Shown: positions 59,776 through 64,000 of the stretch, piece by piece
Numbering within the stretch: the stretch's first letter is position 1
Layout: each line of letters opens with the position of its first letter
DNA from: BOG-1155 sp963717985
Lineage (GTDB): Bacteria > Desulfobacterota > Syntrophorhabdia > Syntrophorhabdales > WCHB1-27
Length of the DNA stretch: 64,000 nucleotides
Assembly (NCBI GenBank): GCA_963717985.1
Contig: CAVQYC010000003.1
Span: 682,001 to 746,000 of the forward strand
Direction: 5' to 3'
Position numbers and translations under genes: made by a program
Notes under the pieces: model-generated
The model's database searches: none
What the model saw: the letters and a program-made list of their open reading frames with translations, nothing else
What the model was told of the DNA's origin: nothing

Positions 59776-61411
59776 ATGGCTAAAGAGATTCAGTATGATC
59801 AGAAGGCAAGAGAATCGCTCCTGAAAGGGGTGAATGCGCTTGCCGATGTGGTGAAGGTTACCCTTGGCCCCAAGGGGAGGAATGTCATCCTGGAAAAGTC
59901 ATTCGGTTCCCCCACCGTCACGAAGGATGGTGTCACGGTCGCAAAAGAGGTGGAGTGCGAGGACAAGTTCGAGAACATGGGCGCCCAGATGGTCAAGGAA
60001 GTGGCAAGCAAGACCTCCGATGTGGCGGGTGATGGAACGACGACCGCAACCGTCCTGGCCCAGGCGATCTACAAGGAAGGCGCCAAGCTCGTGGCTGCCG
60101 GCCACAACCCCATGGAGCTGAAGACGGGGCATCGAGAAGGCGGTTCGAGGTCGTGATCGAGGAGCTGAAGAAGCTTTCCAAGCCAACGCAAGACCAGAAA
60201 GAGATCGCCCAGGTAGGGACCATCTCTGCAAATAACGACGAGACAATCGGCAACATCATCGCCGAGGCCATGGGCAAGGTGGGAAAAGAGGGCGTCATTA
60301 CGGTGGAAGAGGCGAAGAGCATGGAGACCACCCTTGACATCGTCGAGGGCATGCAGTTCGACAAAGGATATATCTCTCCTTACTTCGTCACGAACCCCGA
60401 AAAGATGGAAACCGTTCTTGACGAGCCGGTCATCCTCATCAACGAGAAAAAGATCAGCGCCATGAAAGACCTCCTCCCCATTCTGGAGCAGGTCGCCAAG
60501 ATGGGCAAGACCCTTTTGATCATATCCGAGGACGTGGAGGGTGAAGCCCTGGCTACCCTCGTGGTGAACAAACTGAGCGGCACCCTGAAGGTGGCGGCGG
60601 TGAAGGCGCCCGGGTTCGGCGACAGAAGGAAGGCCATGCTCGAAGATATCGCCATCCTCACCGGAGGCCAGGTAGTATCTGAAGAGCTTGGCATCAAGCT
60701 CGAGAGCATCAGCCTGAAAGACCTGGGCAACGCCAAGCGGGTGGTCATCGACAAGGACAATACGACGATCGTTGACGGCGCAGGCGACAGGAAAGACATC
60801 GAGGGCCGGGTGAAACAGATCAGGACCCAGATCGAAGAGACGACCTCGGACTACGACAGGGAAAAGCTCCAGGAAAGGCTCGCGAAGCTCGTGGGCGGCG
60901 TTGCGGTCATCAACGTGGGCGCAGCGACGGAAACGGAAATGAAAGAGAAAAAGGCCCGTGTAGAGGATGCCCTGAACGCCACAAAGGCGGCGGTGGAAGA
61001 AGGCGTGATCCCCGGCGGCGGAGTGGGCTTCATCCGCTCGATCGCAAAGCTGGAAACCTTGAACTCTCGAAGGGTGAGCGGCAGTTCGGCGTGAAGATCG
61101 TGAAGAAGGCCCTGGAAGAGCCTATAAGATGGATCGCCCAGAACGCCGGCTTTGACGGCTCGATAGTAGTCGAGAAAGTAAAGAGCGGCAAGGGCAACTT
61201 CGGGTTCGACGCAGCAAAAGAGGAATACGTGGACGACATGATGGCGGCGGGCATCATCGATCCGACGAAGGTGGCCCGGACAGCACTGCAAAACGCCTCC
61301 TCCGTTGCGTCACTCCTGCTTACGACGGACGCGATGATCGCGGAAAAGCCGAAGGATAAGCCGAACTATCCTCCTATGCCGCCGGGCGGTGGGATGGAAG
61401 GCATGTACTAA
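59776..61411 (+). pseudogene. groEL: GroEL chaperonin, frame broken at two places
   Basis: Three ORFs in successive frames (59776-60156, 60153-61094, 61091-61411) give together a normal GroEL of about 540 residues, from VNALADVVKVTLGPKGRNVI through DVAGDGTTTATVLAQAI to a GGM-type end. Site 1 is between 60124 and 60145: an extra A after AAG and an extra T in GCGGTTCGAG restore the expected protein if removed. Site 2 is between 61062 and 61075: two extra bases in AACTCTCGAAGGG. Both total +2. As GroEL is essential, sequencing or assembly errors are the simplest reading, unless another copy exists elsewhere. The ATPase residues are otherwise intact. Confidence 0.85.
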
Positions 61412-61442
61412 GAGACACGAAAAGTCAAAGAAGAGCACGATC

Positions 61443-61472
61443 GAGGGGGCCAGTCAGGCCCCCTCTTTTTTT
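61443..61472 (+). terminator. Intrinsic terminator after groEL
   Basis: GAGGGGGCC, loop AGTCA, GGCCCCCTC, then seven T. A perfect 9-bp stem, 32 bases after the groEL stop. Confidence 0.93.
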
Positions 61473-61617
61473 ACGGTGGGCCGACCCGGGCGCAGCCCCT
61501 GATCGTTTTTTGCTGCCTTTGGTTTCACTCTCGTGCCGGTTCGTGTAGAATATAGATGAGCTTCAAAGAATAGTGGGGACCGGCTAACCGGCTTGGGGAT
61601 CGGGGAAAGGAGAGAGC

Positions 61618-62901
61618 ATGCAGGGCGTGGCGGCTATCATTCTGGGCGGCGGGCGCGGGACGAGGCTTTATCCGCTGACATTGAAAAGGGCTAAGCCGGC
61701 GGTCGGCTTCGCCGGCAAATATCGCATCATCGATATCCCCTTGTCGAACTGTATAAATTCCGGGATCAAGCGCATCTTTGTGCTGACCCAGTTCCTGTCG
61801 GCGAGCCTTCACCGCCACATCATGCAGGCGTACCGGTTCGATGACTTCAGCGACGGTTTCGTCGATATCCTTGCCGCCGAGCAGACGGCACAGGGGTCGG
61901 ATTGGTTTCAGGGGCCCGCCGATGCAGTGCGGGCAACGCTCGATCACACGATATACTATAAGTCGGAGCAGATACTCATCCTCTCCGGCGACCAGCTCTA
62001 CCGCATGAATTTCGCCAACCTCATCCGCTCCCATAAGGACTCGGGCGCGGACATCACCATCTGCGTCTGTCCCGTGAAGAGGGCTGAGGCAAGAAGGATG
62101 GGACTTGTAGGCGTCGACGGGTCCGGCTGCGTGCAGCGGTTCGCGGAAAAGCCCCAGGAGGACCCGATAATCGACTCCTTTCCTGTCCCTGCGGCGCTTT
62201 TCGGGTCTGATGCATCGATTGAGCCGGACAGCTTTCTCGGCTCTATGGGGACTTACGTCTTCAAGCCGGAGGTACTCTCAAGGGCGCTTAGCGAAAATGG
62301 CGCGAATGACTTCGGGACCGGTATTTTCGAGTGGGCCATCGAGCATTGCAGGGTGATGGCCTACCCCTTTTCCGGCTACTGGAGGGATATAGGGACGGTA
62401 GAAGCCTTCTTCGAGGCGAATATCGCTCTTGCCCGGCCGCGTGCCCCCTTCGAGCTCTACGCGCCGCGTTGGCCCATCTATACGCGCTGCCGTCCGTTGC
62501 CGCCCAGCCGCCTCATCGGCTCGGAGATCCGGGATAGTCTCCTCTCCGAGGGGTCGCTGATCAGCTACGCCCGTGTGGTCGACTCTATCGTCGGTGTGCG
62601 CAGCGTGATCGGCAAAGGCAGCTCGCTCAACCAGGTGGTGCTGCTCGGAGGAGACTTTTACGACGGGGAGCAGTTGCTCATGGGGCAGGGCCCTGACGCC
62701 GAAAAAGAGCCCCCTATCGGGATCGGGAGAAACTGTACCATCGAGCGGGCCATAATCGACAAGAACGTCCGCATAGGGGATGGGGTGACGATTCGAAAGA
62801 AGCCCTCGAACGGGGAGCTCCAGACAGAGCAGTACTGGTGCTGCGACGGGATTACGGTAATCCCGAAAGGCACGGTTATCCCCTCGGGGACCGAGATATA
62901 G
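61618..62901 (+). CDS. glgC: Glucose-1-phosphate adenylyltransferase
   Basis: A 427-residue ADP-glucose pyrophosphorylase that makes the sugar donor for glycogen. Motifs: ILGGGRGTRLYPLTLKRAKP (about residues 8-27), the substrate-binding FAEKPQEDPIID, GTGIFEWAIE, SGYWRDIGTVEAFFEANIAL, and a C-terminal left-handed beta-helix with hexapeptide repeats (IIDKNVRIGDGV, VIPKGTVIPSGTEI). Length is typical. A good ribosome site (AAAGGAG) precedes the ATG. glgP at 20615 supplies the reverse reaction; glgA and glgB are not in view. Confidence 0.95.
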   Translation: MQGVAAIILGGGRGTRLYPLTLKRAKPAVGFAGKYRIIDIPLSNCINSGIKRIFVLTQFLSASLHRHIMQAYRFDDFSDGFVDILAAEQTAQGSDWFQGPADAVRATLDHTIYYKSEQILILSGDQLYRMNFANLIRSHKDSGADITICVCPVKRAEARRMGLVGVDGSGCVQRFAEKPQEDPIIDSFPVPAALFGSDASIEPDSFLGSMGTYVFKPEVLSRALSENGANDFGTGIFEWAIEHCRVMAYPFSGYWRDIGTVEAFFEANIALARPRAPFELYAPRWPIYTRCRPLPPSRLIGSEIRDSLLSEGSLISYARVVDSIVGVRSVIGKGSSLNQVVLLGGDFYDGEQLLMGQGPDAEKEPPIGIGRNCTIERAIIDKNVRIGDGVTIRKKPSNGELQTEQYWCCDGITVIPKGTVIPSGTEI

Positions 62902-63251
62902 GATGGAAGGGTGGACGCGGGGCACCCGAGCGGCCATCGGCGGGTCGATGGAGGAAATGCTTCTCTGTGGATGCACTGTGGGCCGTGTCGACCGGAGGCG
63001 TACATGGGCGGGGCAGAAGCTGTGAAATAATCCTCCGATGGCTCGCCGGAGGATCCTTTCGCTTTCGGCCGCGCTATGTCCGTCAGGCAATCCCGGCTTG
63101 AACGGCGAGGCTCGAAAGGTGAAGATAGGCGAACTATGTCAGGGCAGTCTCAAACAGTAAAATAATTCCTCCAACCCTTGCTTTTTGTGTGGATTGCCGC
63201 ATTTTGGTTTGCTAGAATTAGCAGGCAAATACAGGGGCATTGGAGGTTGTC
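62902..63251. other. Gene-free stretch containing the left end of the IS element
   Basis: About 350 bases. The left terminal inverted repeat of the IS1182-like element should lie here (probably after 63130), but it cannot be fixed because the right end is outside the window. A GC stem, GATGGCTCGCCGGAGGATCC, is seen near 63038. Confidence 0.4.
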
Positions 63252-64000
63252 GTGGCTGAAGAGCATACAAGCGAAGGACGTCTTCCCGGATGCGATGTTG
63301 AAGCCAAGAAGCCGTTTCGTCAGGACGATTCAGTCCCGGAAGTGCAAAAGGTTCCTCGCTTTCGTTCCATCAATAGATCTCAGATGTTTTTTCACCCGAT
63401 GGATATCGAAGCCCTCATCCCCGAGGACCACGAAGTCAGGGCCATATGGGACCTCGTCGGCTCCCTCGATCTCTCCGGCTACTATGACAATATCGATTCC
63501 GTTGAAGGCAGTGCCGGAGCTCCCGCCTTCGATCCCCATCTCCTTATCAGCCTCTGGGTCTATGCCTACAGCAAAGGAGTCAGCTCGGCCCGCGAGATTA
63601 CCCGCCTGTCGGAGTACGATCCCGCCTTTCAATGGCTCACGGGCGCCCGTCCCTTCAATTACCATACCCTTGCCGACTTCAGGAGCACCCACGGCGATGC
63701 TCTCCGCCAACTCTTTATAGAGGTATTGGCGATGCTCTCGAAGGCAGGACTCATTACTATGGAGCGGGTGATGCACGACGGGACGAGGATCAGGGCTCAC
63801 GCCGGGAGGGATACCTTCCGAAAGGAAGAAGCAATCCGCGAGCACCTTGCCCGAGCGGAAGGCCAGGTGAAGGCCATGGAAGAGGCCTCTGAAGAAGAGA
63901 CGACCCCCCGGATTAAGAAGGCGAGAGAACGGGCGGCGAAGGAGCGGAAGGAGCGTTTATCTCGCGCCATGGACGAACTCAAAGAGATGAAATCGCAGAA
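63252..64000 (+). mobile_element. IS1182-family transposase (cut by window edge)
   Basis: An open frame from GTG 63252 (GGAGG 5 bases upstream) to the window end, 249 codons without a stop. The N-terminal part has the DUF772-type domain seen in IS1182 transposases: MFFHPMDIEALIPEDHEVRA, FDPHLLISLWVYAYSKGVSS, SAREITRLSEYDPAFQWLTG and NYHTLADFRSTHGDALRQLF. The first catalytic Asp is in MERVMHDGTRIRAHAG, followed by a charged, coiled-coil-like stretch (EEAIREHLARAEGQVKAM). The rest of the catalytic core is outside the window. A CRISPR or other cargo is not seen. Confidence 0.88.

Noticed and set aside
62278..63090. 270-codon minus-strand ORF over the end of glgC
   Set aside because: Antisense shadow of glgC; no domain and no ribosome site.
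1..64000. tRNA or rRNA genes
   Set aside because: All spacers were read for the T-arm and acceptor patterns; none was found.

Overview
The window looks like a chromosome segment of a GC-rich, Gram-negative, probably anaerobic bacterium of the Desulfobacterota/deltaproteobacterial kind. The evidence is an XdhC/YqeB/MocA molybdenum-hydroxylase maturation set, a PaaK-like CoA ligase with an IclR regulator, AmmeMemoRadiSam genes, PEP-CTERM-type secreted proteins behind class I c-di-GMP riboswitches, large PAS/Cache sensor kinases and a long bacterial-archaeal style gas-vesicle cluster. The lineage is inferred; no rRNA or tRNA gene is visible to fix it.

Layout. 1-4572 (minus): MEMO1-like and AMMECR1-like proteins, a DUF1858 protein, then MocA, a MoeA-like protein, YqeB and XdhC (cut by the edge). 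4965-8825: ComEC, a small dimeric-barrel protein and a ferritin-like/VIT1 membrane protein. 9084-14956: a 1005-residue diguanylate cyclase, two unknown proteins, an HNH endonuclease, a HIT protein and a nucleoside phosphorylase. 14801-17258 (minus): a 51-residue protein, a PaaK-like ligase and an IclR regulator. 17526-20496: motA, a frame-disrupted motB and a degenerate receiver/HD-GYP protein. 20615-23922: glycogen phosphorylase and a DUF169 protein. 24021-29210: two c-di-GMP riboswitches, each with the same promoter layout, each ahead of a secreted protein with a PEP-CTERM-like tail, with an acyltransferase remnant between. 29693-36008: a phosphorelay of two sensor kinases, a receiver and an unknown protein.

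36078-48759 (minus) is the centrepiece: a 17-gene gas-vesicle locus transcribed from gvpA. It has the shell protein, a GvpC with exact 33-residue repeats plus a winged-helix tail, GvpN, GvpH/Hsp20, GvpG, GvpO, four GvpF/L paralogues, a GvpS-GvpK fusion and GvpJ. It also carries a protein-handling set: a Get3/ArsA ATPase with the zinc-type CxxC, a CDC48 double AAA+ ATPase, and a GvpF/L protein ending in a DnaJ J domain. The inference is a dedicated chaperone machine for gas-vesicle assembly.

49342-54620: Spy/CpxP-like protein, a Tyr/Pro/Gly-rich secreted protein, a glycine-zipper lipoprotein, a GNAT enzyme, a cytidylate-kinase-like/BON fusion and a GNAT-DUF362 fusion. About 55069-55221 (minus): a candidate structured small RNA with a near-perfect sigma-70 promoter and a U-run end. 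55443-58507: an AmrS-like radical SAM enzyme, an unknown protein translationally coupled to it, and a flavin reductase. 58584-62901: mgsA, CIRCE-controlled groES and a groEL broken into three frames, and glgC. The window ends inside an IS1182-like transposase.

Recurring themes are c-di-GMP signalling, glycogen metabolism (glgP, glgC), motility and buoyancy. Frame breaks in motB and groEL may be sequencing errors and should be checked before biology is read into them.
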